Shown in pieces: positions 33,901-48,900 of a stretch of DNA of 64,000 nucleotides. The first letter of the stretch is position 1; each line of letters starts with the position of its first letter. Origin of the DNA: Ascidia mentula (lineage: Eukaryota > Chordata > Ascidiacea > Phlebobranchia > Ascidiidae); assembly GCA_947561715.1 (NCBI GenBank), contig OX387200.1, forward strand, positions 15,812,501-15,876,500. Reading direction: 5' to 3'. The notes below the pieces were generated by a model, which saw nothing but the letters and a program-made list of their open reading frames with translations, was not told where the DNA came from and ran no database searches. The translations under genes and the position numbers were made by a program.

Positions 33901-36900
33901 AACTTGTGACCCAGCCAGGCGGAAAAGCGGCCAGCCGCGTCGTGTTCTAATTTTATGGTCAGCGAGCAAATTAACTGTTTACAGTGCAAAAGGTGTAGAG
34001 GAACAGGCGGATGGGTCGCTTTGATTCGGCTGGTCGACCGATTGTGGGTACGTCTGAGTGCATCAATCATTTCTCGATGGTGGATGGGTATAACCAAAAA
34101 ACTTTACTTATGATGTTTTCTCTACTTATGATTTCTCGCGGCTAGCGCTGACAAGATTTTTGCACTCAATTTTGAACAAATTTACTGTTTCTATTAGTTT
34201 TGCGGAATGAAAGCAACCGAAGCGTAAAATATTTTGGTTTCCAAAAATCCCGTTTTTCCCCCGTGTTCAAGTTTTAAACTTGTTGTTGCTGTAATTTGAA
34301 ACGACAAAATCTTTCCTTTGACATGTGGGGACCTGCTCGAAACTCAAAATTCCATTACAAGCCGAGCGTGACGAAAACAAAAACGCTGCTTTACTTTCGG
34401 TAAGTTTTATTAGCGCGTCGCTTCGCGCCGTCGAACCTTGTTTCCGCTGCTCAGCATCGACGAAAAACAAACTGGCAAATTACTTAAAAAATTGGGCGGA
34501 ACTTGATCCTTTTACATCATCTCCAACGCAACACCTCTTGCAGCAGGACGCATGATGCGAGAATTTAATCTTGTTGCAGAGAGCTCCTTGGTGTTTTGTA
34601 CACACCTGTTAAGATAGAGTATCCATTGTTTCAGCCTAGTCAGCTTGACAACAGGCACGAACTTGGTGTAAACGTGTTTATAGTGTGACGTCCGTTCCAT
34701 TTGTTAACTTGGAAATGGCAGGTGTACACTTCCCGTTGGATCCTATGGCAACTATTTGCGTTTGCTGACATTTTATCTTCCCTAGTTGAAACCAGCTGCG
34801 TTTTCATTAGTGCATGAGACTGATCTTTGCGTATCCTCTGCGGCTGGCTTGGATCCCTACAGGGGCGAAAGTGGTCCCAGCCGTAATTCGATGTCGGGCT
34901 TCGTCACGGACTCTGTCGCGGCCGTTTAGTGTGTTTGTGTCATCGTCGCTTGATTGCGAGCGCCTGTCGCATCGTGTCAGTACCCTTTGATATCATCGCT
35001 CTTTCCTCGATTTTCTGACGTCGAGTCAAGCGTTCATGCGCACAGGGGGAAACGCGGCCGCAACCTTTTTGCTAACGTCGGAACTGGATCTGCAAGCCGA
35101 CGTTTTCTCGTTGACCCCATTTTAATTTCTTTCTTGCTGGTTCAATTCGCGCGTAATAAGTTGGTTAGCAAAAAACTTTTCCGGGTTATTAGAAGTTAGG
35201 TCCAGTGTTAATATGTATAAACAGCTGTATACAAAATGTTCTTGACATTAGATAAGTTGAGCAACAGGGAGACAAATATTTAATACTGTATTTCAAAACA
35301 ACAAATACATACATTTTTACACAAAACCTAGAAAGCAAATGTATCCTATGATATTCAATCATCATTCCTCCCATAAGATCTTTCCACGCAGAAGTTAGGC
35401 ACATTTTGTTATGCACCCTTTTTTCACCAGACCGTTAAAATGACTTCACGTTTTTGTGTAGATTCTGTGTACACTTGAAAGCTCGTCAATCTAGCAATGT
35501 ATCAACGTCAATGCTAAGTCAATATTTCCCCGTACCGAAACAGTCATTCCAACCCTGTGATGAACAGGTGTCTTGCCTTGTGATGGGCGTATGCTAAATG
35601 TGGCAAGTCGAGTTTGGTTTGCTAAATCACGAACCCGTGCATCATCTAACCTTCCAACCACTTTACGAAGCTGTTTGCGTGCGGGTTGGCCCGATGAACA
35701 GCTGCGATCGTTAACCGCAACATCAGACTTCCTCGAAAGAACCGCGCAAATTTCAGGTTGACTATGTAGGGTAATGCAGGCGAACCCCGAACTTCCCGAC
35801 CCTGCGGCCGCCCATTATTAGATTAGGGAGAACGGGTTAAAGGTGCGTGAGTGCAAATGCACCCACCGCCGACGAACAATTAACAGATTACATGTGTCTG
35901 CGGCGTGGGACCGCTGGGAGACTCCACGTTTTTCAGGCGTTGCACGCTTCAAATATGAATTTAGTGTGTAGGTCAAGCAGGTCTTAGTTCGACTTGCTTC
36001 CTTGTTTGAAGCGGTTAGATGGCGTTTATTCTCAATACAAGAATAGCGTGCCTGTTGGAGGGCAAGAAAGGGGCCGCACCCCTTCGAAAATTGTTGCGTG
36101 CGTTTCATCTACGAAGCTGGCGGAACCCACATTAATTAAAGCTGCCTGATTCATGAACGCCAACGTCACAACTGCGTAACCCACAGCCGACGGAAAAGAG
36201 ATTTTAATGAATTTCTCTGTTTTACGTTCAACAGCAAGAACTCGCGTCAGGTTAACCACAAATCGTTTGAAGTGCGTCATTTTGTATTTTTCATTCGTGA
36301 GATCACAGCTTTCCTCAATTCTTTCCCCCAAGACGAAAATTGGCAAAGCAACTTCCTCCAGTGGGCGCTATATAGTTAATCAAATGTCAATCGCGCCGGC
36401 TTGAGGACCAGACAAAGGCTGCAATTTTCCTTGAGTAAATTTTCCGCTCCTGCACCATGATTTCACGTCCTGGGGTGCCAATTTGTGAGTTAGTGAAATT
36501 GGCCGCACGTGGCCGGATTGGCCTTTGGGCCACGGCTGTTGAACCCGCACCGGGGCAAAGACGCGCTCGGGCGTAACCGGCTGTCGAAGGTGCCCGATGC
36601 GCGGGTGCCTGTTTGTTACCAAAACCGGTCGAAGGCATTCCGGGCCCGCGAGCAGGTGTTTTTGGAGACGTGTAATTTTCAATCGCCAAATCATCGAGGA
36701 AGCTGTCGCATAGTTTGTCCATTCTCAGTTCTGCGAAGCCGGTTCAGCAACGTTAAAGGATGACTTCCTTGCGAAAACGCGGAAATATTTTTATTTCTAT
36801 TGAGTGACTTTTGCCAAAGCGGTAAAGTTACTTTAATATTTTGAACAGCTGCGCGTCTGCCCCCATTCCATTCGTCTTTAGACCCATCGGCAACATTTGC

Positions 36901-39900
36901 GCACGTCGAATTTTTTTAGTCCATGTTCTCCAGCTATCATTGTTAACGGAAACGGGTAATGTGGACGCTCGCAACTTCCATGACGTGTTAAAGTACGTCG
37001 CGAATGCCGTATATAGCGCGAATTCCTCACTGGCATTGGCCATCGCGGGCTTGGCAACCTCTGAAGCCCTAAAGGTGTTGTCAAAATACATTAGAGGCAC
37101 TATGAGGCTGGTCTCGTCTTGAACTCAGCCGCTCCATAGTCGCGGTTAAAAGCACTTTGTACACCTCGACACGTCGTTTTAACGTTGATTGAGACCAGGT
37201 AAGTCGTGAGGATAGGTTTTTCGGTCCACTCAAAGGGTCAACGAACGTAAGTTTCGCAAAGGCCAACGCCACACAAAACCACCTTGGCAACAAGCTCAAA
37301 GTATTTGCATTTCTATCACTATTTTAGTTAGAAGCTTGCCTCAATGTTCAAGAATAATTGTATCAATTGTATTAGAAGCACCTTCCATACTTGTTTTATG
37401 CATTGCGGCAAACATGCTTGCGAAAGTGGCCCATTACACTTATTCCCACCGTATGTTGTTAAAAATTTACTACTTGCTGAAACAGACATACTTGGTTTGT
37501 TCGAGAAAAATGCAAGCGCATTGTGGAAATAATTTAACCTTAGGATAAGATTTGTCTACCGCGCTTCGAGAAACGGAAGTAAGGCTTCACTTAACCACAA
37601 AAGCAGCTGTCTTCGGCAAAAGAGACCTGAAAATGCTGCCCTCCCGTAGGATTGACAATATGTTATTTTGACAACAAGTTAATTTCAATTTGCGACTTGA
37701 GCAGCACCTTATAACCGTAAAATTGAGCAGTCGCTGATTGTAATTGAAGGGTCATATATACAACTATAGGCTTACAAAGCCACACGAAAAGTGGGGGTAT
37801 GCTGCATGTGTATAGTTTATGGTACATTACACTCCAGTACCAACGCCCACGAGCGCAACGGTTCCCGGTTACCTGATTCCTCTTCCCCTACGCCAACACT
37901 TAGTGGTAAAAACCGGATTTACGAACGCGCTCCCGCATCTGCAGTTGTATTTCAGACAAACGGTGTGACGGGAAGAGGAAAACACGCACGTGCGCCAACT
38001 TCTCCTTCGGATGGAGAGGAAAGCGGTAGATTCCGAGGGAAATAACGACGGCAGCCATCATCGCATCCTGACGCGCCTGCATGAGTTAGTAACTAACCCC
38101 GTCCCTTGCGCAAGGAAGCGATCTGTTGTGTAAGCGGCCGCCGCCTCAAACCGCCTTTGTTCGTCTCCGGTTTGCTTTTTTTACTCCGAGATTGACAAGT
38201 GAAAGCACTCGTGATGCTCACCTGGCCGCCCGTGGCGTCATCATTGCTTCCACTCTATACCACGCTGACGTCATGAGGCGGCGTGCATAATTACGCATGT
38301 CTCGGAAATCCTTTTTGGGGCATTACGTAGCCCAGTCCACCTCTGATTTAACTGATCCACAAAAGTCTTTGGGAAAAACTACCATAAATCACGACCCGAT
38401 AAAATCGGTTCTCACGGCAAGATCTAAGATTTCGCCTACAAGTCATTGATTGTCCAAAGACCCATACCCTAAAAAATTCCCTTTCCCTCGACAGCCATTA
38501 TTTAAGGAAAGACTCATCCTATCCATAATCCAGGTGGTGAGAATCCGAGATTTTCCACCCCAATCCACCCGCGTAGGATAACATAAATATAGAAATTCTC
38601 GTGGTGGGAACGCAGATTCTCGCATTGTGTTGGTTTCCTGCTGCAAAAACCGCGCTCCAAGAAATTAAAGAAAAATATTCCGTGCAATTTCTAAAACAAA
38701 AACTGGAACTGGGACCACATAGGTTTCAAATGAAATGGCCTAAATTAAAAAATTTGAACCGTCTGCGCCGTAAAATTGCCGATATCAACCGCTCCCTTAG
38801 CGACCCGAGCCCACAAAATGCCTAAGCGCTCATTAGCAACATGTGGAGGTCGTTTACCTAGTAAGTTTGCTGGCAGGTGCTGACAGTTGATACTCCTCAC
38901 GAGCTGCAATTAGCCAGCTTTGATCAGAAACCAAGTGGACTGTGTGACAAGTGGAGCTCCTTACAAGTAACTGCCTCAGCAAAAAGGCCATTCGTATAGA
39001 GTTTTGAAACAATGTGCATTGCAAAACATATATATTGTTAGGAAGCGTTTGGTATTTTGACCGTATTGAGTGTACACACTTATTTTCTTATGATTCCTCT
39101 TTAAAACAATTGTACTGAAAGGAGTTGCCCTTTACTGTGAACTTTGGTTAACGTTTAGTCGTACACGCACTTTGCCCGAGCTCGGCCTTTTCGCCTAAAC
39201 GCTTGGCATTAGGGAATGACCTGCAAACCGCGGTATCTCAACCGAGCATCAGCAATTAGTGGAATGCGGCGTGCACATGTGTCGGCCAAATGTTTACGGT
39301 GGCGCGGGCGGGCCAGGGAACCGCGCTAAAACAACAACTTGCTGCGCTGACATCGATATCAGAGGGCTCAGGGAAAGCGCTGGTAAAGTGAATCACACTT
39401 TCAGAAGCACTGGCCTTGTCTAAATCCATCACACGTTCTAGGCCGCGCTGTTGTTTTAAGCATCACTGCTCTGTTTCGTCAGACTGTTGCTGCACGCAAT
39501 CATCCTTTTACTCGCATAGGTAAATTTTTTCAGAACCCAAAACGGGGGCGCGCATGAAACAAATTGCTTGTCTTTGGTCAGGTCTGAGTTGTCCCATAGG
39601 TACGCGTCGTACCCACCGGGGCTTCGTTTCAGTCGGCCCGACAAACGTCAGGTGGGCCGACGTGACGCGTTTCAAAAAACAACTGTTTATGCAGACGACC
39701 GACATCAAAGTACGACCAGTCACTCTGTGTCGCTAAGGGGGATTTATGTTATCTGTCTGGCCTGCTCATCAAGCATGCAGTCACGACATATTTAGGCCAC
39801 ACACTGTCTCGAGACAGTCAAGAGACACTTTATCCATGCGAGAAAAATTCCCCATTTTCAATGAAGTCCCCTGTTTTGCCTTTTTCAATAATTTTACACA

Positions 39901-42900
39901 AATCCGACTTCACAAATGGCGCAACCAGTTCTGGGTAAATGATGTTTAGTTCGAAAAACTATTGAACTGTTGCCTTTGAGAATTTTCGGTTGCCACGGCA
40001 TAATTTTTACAAGAAAAATTACACAAATTGCAAGAACACAGATTTAATTGTCTCCAAAAGAATAAAACGGAACGAAGTACCAAACTCCTTCCAACACCTC
40101 GGGATTAGTTGTTACAAAAAGAAATATGTCAGAAAACCTGCCACGGTGCCTCCATGTATCATGACGCGAAACTGTCACGGTTTTGGTTTGCGTGTGGAAT
40201 CCGTGGAAATTCGACCGCAGGTTTGCTTCCACACCTGTACATGGCTGTGATGGATCGTCCGGTTCTCCCGATGCGATTGTTTGAACAACTGGCCCCTGGT
40301 TGGGTGTTTGGATGTCCACTCGTGCAGCGGTCACATTATCCTCCAAACTGTCGGGTGACCGTCAACAATCACGTGAGTGGTGACCGAGACATAGGAGTTG
40401 GTTCGCTCATGAAACGGAGAGCATGAAGGTTAACTCGCAACCCAAGTCGACCCAACAAACATTATCAAATAATTTGCACCGCGCTTATCTGGGATCGTGT
40501 ATGTGTAAAAAGGTAAAGGCCACGTTATGCCTTTCGCTTTTGAAATGCTAAAAACGCGAACCGCACATATCGGGTTTGTTTACTCTTATGCTTCCGCGGC
40601 ATTAAGTTTGTGTTCCCACGCCCGCCTCCGCCTCGGAAGTGAACGAGGTGTGAAAGTATGCAGGGCCCCTCTACAATAACTCATTGTAGCCCCAAACGGA
40701 TTGCGAAGGCAATTGGTTCGCAGCTGAAGTGCATAATTCAATTTGCAGCTCGGCGGCGTGGCTCTTCGCCTAAACGATGTTGCCGTTTCTAACCGTAACA
40801 AGTGCGGCACAATGAATCACTTTCCAACAGCCCGTAATCACGCAACAACCTGGTCCGACCGAGAAAATGTGGCTGCATGGGATTTGCACAGCATTTAAAC
40901 GAGCTTTGCCAGAACAAGGTAATGTGTGCCGACGCGTTAATAGACTGTCTGTAAAAGCTGGTGCGCGAGAAAAATCAAAGGGCATTTTCAATCGCGCGCC
41001 GGCTCCGCTGTTTTGTTGTCCCGCATTGTCTGCAGCAACCGAAGCGGCATTGTGACCTCATCAGGAGCTTTTGTAACATTGGCGCGGACGCGGCCAACTC
41101 CGATTTCATCCGGGACCGATTGTAAACGAATTGAGGAACCAATTCGCGACTTGTTGGAAATTTGACGCGCCCGCGAAACTGGATAATTCCGCTTCTTTTG
41201 GCCGTGCTTGTTGTGGGCATGGCGACCAGAAGATGCAAGTTAAGTTTAAGCACGTGCCAAACAGGAGTAGTCTGACCAGCTGCTTGCTTTCAACCAGCGT
41301 TTACACGTGGCCCCTGATCGGAAGAATGTTTGTGTTCCATCGGATGCCGAGGTGGCCCAGGGTGATCTTTCAACTGTTGTGGCGGAAGTCGCTTGGTTGA
41401 CGTCACTTTGGTTTTGGCGTCTCCCTGAAAGTTATGACGTCTCTGTAGTATCCCGGAAGCGGATGTTTGGTGTGGAAAATCCACCAGCTGGCCGGAAAAC
41501 TTTAAGGGAAAAGCCTCTTTGTTCACCACACAAGGACAACTCGACAAAATGGTGGATTCTGGCCTTTCGTTTGCGATTCCTAAATGTACACTGTCACACT
41601 TATATGTCCGTAGTATTGCATGCACAGTGGCATAAAGGCAAAAATAAATGCTCTTGGGCGGTTCAGTAATCTGTCAACGACCCGGTTCCCTTGGCCACGA
41701 AAATCACAGACTAAGCACGTGTTTGCTGTCCAGCACAACCAAATTAGCGTTCGGCTTTTCTTCTTGTGTCATGAAGCCTGTCTCTCGGTATTGACACCTT
41801 CGGGAAGAAATTTGGCAGCGCGCAAATATTTATGCTTGCCCGACCCTGGGTGTGACCTCACAGTGTCATAAAAATGGGGGAGGAAGCGCTCCCGAGGACG
41901 GAAGTGGACAATGTAACCTCCCTTGACCCGTGTCGCCACTTCTGCTGCTGCAGAGAGCATTGCCTGCTATATGCGTGGCGAGTGATGTCCGACAGCGGCA
42001 GGTCGGATATGCCACTTGTCAACGCGCGGATGATACGCGGGATTATTCCAATCGGTCGCGGATCGAATATAGGCCGCACCACGACGAAAATCGCGTTGTG
42101 TGGTTTGACGAGTTCCGGTTGCGGCCTCGTCGGCATTCAGCAATAAAAATGCGTTTTTTAAACACTGTGCATGCAAGTGTTGAAGTATATTTTCGCTCAA
42201 TGCTGTACAATATTATAGGTAAGGTAAATGCGTGCCACGATTTTAAACGTTTGTTTATGGGCATGTAATGTAAGTATTTAAATTTTCGAAGGATTGGTTC
42301 TGTCTTATAGTAGTCATAAAGAAAGGGAATACATTTAATTTAATTTTAAGAGCCCGCTATACGTTTCTTTACAATGTATCGTCATACAAATCTTTCTCCT
42401 ATAGCAGTAAAAAACAAAAGATACCGAGTGTTTAGCTGGGGACAGTACTTGTTACCGGCCACCTTGCAGTTTTGCCCAGAGACAAAGACGTGACGTTGCG
42501 CCCGTCCACCGTCAACCACCAGCCGCAGATTCGGGCATGGGTCTATTCATTCACACAAAATCTCCTGGGCAATTAGCTGAAGTGAAATACGAGTGTTGTG
42601 GCTGCAACGCTTTGTTCTAGGTGGGTTCGGATCGAAATCCACCGGCACATGGGTTAGACCACCCCTGACAGCGGCAGATGATGAATGGCCGGGTTAGGTT
42701 TGGTCGATTTTAAGTTACGCTAATGCGAGACTCGTTTAATGAAGACAAATCGTTTTCGGTACAAAGCGTGCAAAGGTAGTTAGGTGCGTACATAAATGAC
42801 TTGAAACTTGGCCCAGTGTCAGGTTCTTCCGGGTTTGATGGTGTTTGAATGATCATCCGTATGCAAACAATCAATACGAATTGCACCTGTGTGTTCTGTG

Positions 42901-45900
42901 GCATGAATGAAGAACACATTACGTCCCAGTAGGAGAACCTATCAAGTTGCTAGTCCAGGATCAAATGCGTCAAAGTAACGTTATAGCTGCTATTTCTCCC
43001 ACGTGTGGTCCGAATAACTTTCATATTGTCGGGAATTCTTCGCATAGATGCGTCGTGAGTGATTTCGGCGGGTTGGGATTTTGACGGCATTTTGTGTTGG
43101 TAAACGCCTGGGGGTCAGTCCAACGACACAATAAACTACAATCTGGCAACTTGGCCACTTGGTTTACCGCTCACTTGAGACGCGCCAAAAGCCCCATCGG
43201 ATTTGTGAGATTACGACACCTGTGTGATGCACCGCACAGCACATGTTGAGCAGGGTTAAGTTGCAAAACGTGGTCAGTCGGGTGCTTTAACATCCGTTGG
43301 CGAACTTGGGCGCCTTTAGAGTTAATATGTTATCCTGCCCATCTGTGAAATAAAAATGCTAAGGAGAATGTAGCACTATTGAAATGAATGACCCATCGGC
43401 GATGCGGTGTGGTAAGTACGTCTTTTACATGTACAGGACATCTGGCCAGGGGCGCGCCATTTCCCCGAAGCAAGTTTTTTGTCTGTAGCGTTGGGTCTAA
43501 TTTATTGTGTCTTCAACCGTTTGTTTGCAAATATCGTTTACGTTGCATCCCCAGGGCGACTGGTTTGAAATACATATTCCCACAAATATATAGCAGAAAG
43601 GGGCTTTTGTATGTTTTTGTGTGTGTGTTATTGTAAGAAAACCGCTTGAGGGAGATGGACAAAATTAAAAAATAAATTGTTTAATACATTCAGTGTGGAG
43701 TTTCAAATCAATCCGATTATTTACAGCCGGTTTAACCGCTTTGTTCTACTTCCAAGCACTCATATCTTATCTGCACGTGGCACGGACAAGGTTATGGAGG
43801 TCAATCAGCAACATCGGTTTAGGTCAAGTGCTTCATGGCCGTTTAACTAATTCAATCCCCTAACCGCGATAAGACATAGCAATCTGAAACTGTAAACGCG
43901 CTCCTGGCAATGCTCGCATGGTGATGATGTCACACGACCGCAAAACACCTGCGCTGCCACCGCCGCCCATAGATCGAATCGATATCACCCAACTGAAGGG
44001 CTATAGGGTGTTGACAATTGTGTGAGTTGGTGTGTTGTGCTGTAACCTTTGCAGCAGCTGTTTGCGTGCTAAGACCACAGTCCCCACTTCGTCCATGGAC
44101 CGGTGGCGTGTGATGTTGATCCAATATGTTTCACCTCCGCCCTGTGGCAAAGAAACGTAAGCGACAGCAAACATGCAACCACGTGATAGCTCGCTGATTG
44201 GACGACTTTGTGACAGCTCATCGCCCAGCGCCACAGGTGCGAATGCGAAGGTGAAGCTCAACAAGGGTACCACTGGGTTACGTTTCGGAGTTCTTGCTAT
44301 CGGGATCATCTGGGAAGCCCTCAAGCGGCCTTGGCCGTTATTAAATCGCTTGTGGAACAGTAGTAGTGTGTGGGTGAAGTGGCGTAGAGAAAAGCTTAGA
44401 CTTGCGTTTATGGGCACGCTTAGTTCCGTCAGATCAGCACAAAAAACGAGAAAATCACTCACTTGATGACGCATTGGCCCAGCCGCTTCCACTGCCGAGT
44501 CCCACGCGTATGGCCACCTGAGACGCAAGAGGGGATGCCGTTCGATCACCCGCAATCGGGGTGTGTTGTTGTTGCTCGAATCATAGCCCCAATGACTTGT
44601 TTCTGGGATTCGCTTCGTTAGGCCCTAATTTGCTAGGAAAATGCGCGGCTCCTCTGTTGTGACAGATTAGGGGATTAGAGATGTCGGTGGTTAATGTTAC
44701 ACCACCAAGATGCACGCGCCTATTGCTTCTCTACGACCTCGGAATAGTCCTTTCATGACGCCAACTGATGTCTTTGTTGTTCGGAGAATTTAGGTAAACT
44801 GCTTCAACAAGGCGAATTGTTTTCAGGCTAATTGTTGGAATTGTTTCCAATAGAAAGCTAAACAACCATCAATCACGCCTCGTGGCGGAGATCGAAGGAA
44901 ACCGTTGCCGCATTTTGAGAGCCGACTTTCCCGGGAATCATAGGGGAGAAACGGCAAGAAACAAACGGCCAAATAGCGCAAGCGAAATATTTTGACGTCG
45001 AGCAAATGAACAAATGGCTAAGCAAATATGCTCATTTTGGTGCACGTCGAAACGCGTCGACGTGTATACCGTCACAAGTCGACAGTAATTTCTGAATAAA
45101 CAGTGATGGACAGGGATGAGATGGCTATGTCAATGTAAGCGAGAGAGCCTTGTAGGCCGCGTCGACAACAACAGTAACGGGTTTTGATATTTCTTTTACA
45201 AAGCCGACGTTCAACATGTGGGAAAAATTTCCTGTGCGGAATGCACGAAATCTGCGGAAAAATCCTCTTGTTTTCATGAATTCCCAACGATCCGGTTGAG
45301 CAAAACTGCGTACCGAAAAGTCAATTGATCAAACTAAACAAGTCCTTGATCCAGTTAATTCCTTGTAACGTTTGTGTGTGGGAATGGAAACCATGTAAAC
45401 CCGACACCGCATCCGACCCTCCTCCTCCCTAAATCCCTAAGCCCATAAATACACCCCCCTTCTTGTTTATCTTCCGCCAATCAAAACACTTTTCCAGAAC
45501 CAATGAGTTTTTCATAAGACTGTGGTAGATAATGTGATGTATGGGTCAATTTTAATAGATCACATGTTCCGTAAACTATTAGAATAGCGTCGGAACAATA
45601 TCAATACTTGGAACATCTGAGACAGAGGCCCGCCACGTCGAAATACGCTCGAGCGAGCGTGAGAACGAGGCAAGTCGGACTGGGGCCTTATGTTACATCA
45701 TTCGAAGCGACATCTTATCTTTGGGCAGCGCTTAAAATAATGTTTATCTAAGCGACAATGGGGCAGAGGTAAGACAACACGTAGTGTCCCTCCCCGTCGC
45801 GGTAACAGGACACCCGCGTGCCACTGCGCCACTGTTTGCTCTGGCCAGCGAACGGCGGTGGGATATTCTGGGGGCATACCTCGCTCTCAGAGTGATCCAC

Positions 45901-48900
45901 TGCACCCGGTACTTGCCACCCCCTTGGAACTGGCTTCTGAATGTCCGCGCAGGTGAAGTATTTTTATCCACAGAATACATTGATTGTCTTTTATATACAC
46001 CAGGAGTTGGTACACAAGTGTTGACTGGGCTAATATTATAGTCAACGCACGGTCTTCTTTTGTCTCACGTGCGGCGATCAACAACATTCTCGAATTGTCT
46101 GCACAGCAACGCGCAAGGAATGCCACTCTGGCAAGGGGATTCGATTCACATCAAAACACTGGGATGTGTCATTGGTTGTAAGTTTACCTAGCGCCGGCGT
46201 TCGCACGTCGCGCGATAATGGGCATCATTGACACGTAACCGAAGCTACGTCCTTTAGTCTAAGTGTGAGAAGCAGCTGCGATTAATTCAGACGCTGATCA
46301 AATGCCCGCCCCCGTTCTTCGCCTAGCTCTTTGTTCTTCGTATATTCTCAAGGGTTTTGGATTGGAAAGTTTGTGTAAGGACGCCTGCCAAAGGTAAACT
46401 GTCACTTCGCGACAATCGGTCCCTTGTTTGAAGGAAATTAAAAACTGGAAGCGTTACCTCTGTGATTCGCTGCCACAATGGCCACCCACTCTTGTTCCCC
46501 ATCGCGAATATCAATTCAGTCACGCCGTCGAACATTCCCACAACAAAGCGATTATCATAGTAGGGCTCGCGAATATGTTGCGGTTTCCGCCGTCCACGTG
46601 GACGCGTCCCGTGTGAGACGCTCCCGCGGTCATCATTTTTCGTGTTCGGCCACAAGGTTATGAGAATATATGCTAATGGCGCGCATAAAGGCATCGTACA
46701 CATGGAGGAAGAAGAAGAAGGCGATATTTGCGTAACTTTTTTCAGTTGTCCCAGAGTTTCCACAAAATAATGAATAAATTTGTTTTTTCCTGCTCATATT
46801 CTTTTTGAAACTAGTCAGTCACTGCAGACCATTAATAAAAAAGATCTTAAATCCTGTAGTAGTAATGAAATTTTGTTTGTTTGTAATACTATGTGTGTTT
46901 CCTGAGGTGTTAACGCTATATTTCACACTTTACAGTAATTCTTGTAGAGCAAGGCACCCAAATATATAATCCAAAATGCCACAACTCGAATCGTAGAGAA
47001 CAATGAAACAAAATTTTTATTCACAGTAACAAAATACAGCGCATAAGCGCCGATAAACTTACACCAGCTTATATGGTTAAACCCTGCCCCGGGAACGGAA
47101 GCTGCAAGATCGTCAGTACCGGCTTCTCAAGACATTAAACCTCTGCGGCGGGGAGATTAAACCGATGGCCAATTGTGAATCGCTCAAGTTGAACCACTTA
47201 TTGGGTGTTCATCTTACGACAGCAGTGAAACTTGCGGTAGGTGGGTGAAGACGATACGTCGGCCGCGCTTTCCGTTTCCGTCCGTCCCGGCCATTGATCA
47301 AGCGGCTCTAACGCGTCACATGCAATATCACTTAAGGTACCCGCGTACCACGACTTGACCCCCGGTTCCCTCTTTCCTCTTAAGAAAAGAAAGGAGTGCT
47401 CTGAGTACTGCCTGCTATCCGACGCCAGACGCGTGGCCGGGGTACTGTGGTAAAGGGTGGCTGTGTCGTCGCGATGCCCCAGGCGCCGACTGGTTTTTAC
47501 TGAAACTATTTTACCTCAGTTTGCACCACAGACGCAAACACAGCTCTTCCCGCACGTCAACTATCAGACAGGCCCTAGTTGATCGCCACTGTTTACGGTG
47601 CCGGTGTAACAGTTAGTTCACTTCGGACAACTTTGTGAAACCTTTGTTTGCAAGAATAAGTGGTCTAAGTTGTTTGCTGAGGTCATCTGCACTATCGGGA
47701 TACCAACACACTTAACCAGACTATAAAATATCAAAGGTAAAGGCCCGAAGAGTGACACACGGTAATGTTGGCGCGCCCAAGGTCGTTTGCCCAGGGACTG
47801 CCTACGTAAACCGCGCATCTGCAAAATTATATGCGGCTATAAATTGGGGGTCTTTTTATCTCAACGAGGTGCATATTGGCACTGTACTTTCCGATTTCAT
47901 TATGATGCGACCCAGGTGGCGCCAACTTCACTAATTGTGGCCCATCTGCAGCAAATATAGGCTATACACTATAGCGATACTATCATGGCGCCCATTATGT
48001 TTCTGTGCCACTCTCGATACTCAAGTGCATGCAGATGAAAATACGCTTTGCTACTTCGCCTTAACCTGCTATTCATTGTTGGGCCAGCGGCCGCCAATAT
48101 AACGTGAGAACATACCACGTTTGTTTACAGATGTATTAGGGGATGAGCGTCAAAAAGCAACACCTGTTCCGGGATCGGCCGCATCTCAAATGGCGATCAT
48201 TGATCATGTGCCTCGAGGCATCCGCTTCCACAAATAGGCACAGAGTCTTTGCATTCCAAGCTTTTGTGTTTTTCGTGTCCGTCTCCGAGGACTTTTGTAA
48301 TGGAAATGCGCGCAAAGTCATGGGCTTATTTCAAGACTACTTCTCAAAGCACGTCGTTGTGGGGTATGTAATTCGGAGGACATCCATCAACTTAAGTGTT
48401 TCCCCAGATCAATCACAGCGCCCCGATGGGCAACTACTTTACCCTTATTGTGGTATTGTTTGTTGCATGACGGAGCCGGCACGTGCACAGTGCAACGGTC
48501 AGATCGTTTGCCAAGACAATTGAGCAATCGCCTGTGGTCACTTGGAGGCAATCACCTGTTGGTTTAGGTTTATGTCTTTTTGACCGTTGCCTATTTGCCC
48601 AGCTGCTGTTGCAAGCAACTTCCCTCCTCCGTCCGGTAGCAAATAACAGGTGGGGTAAACCATGTTGGTAGATAGCAACACACGCCGACAGCCCGATTTG
48701 ACAAAGGTAAAAAAATTATGGAACAACCCTCGTGTCCCACACTCACCAATTGATGCTTCACATGCTCTCAGACCTATCGAGAGACAAAGAAAGGTTTCGT
48801 GGACTTAATCGTTGTCAATCGTGTGAAAATACGGCGAACCATCAAATCCACCTGTTCGCGTTGCCTTTATCGCATTGGTTTGTCAAAACAGAACGAAATC

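Noticed and set aside
42620..42680. Inverted match around GGGTTCGGATCG and a CCACCCCTG motif, possible tRNA or hAT end
   Set aside because: No cloverleaf, and no second hAT-type terminus could be found nearby.
44001..44555. 184-codon - strand reading
   Set aside because: No recognisable domain, overlapped by + strand readings of similar quality, no exon neighbours.
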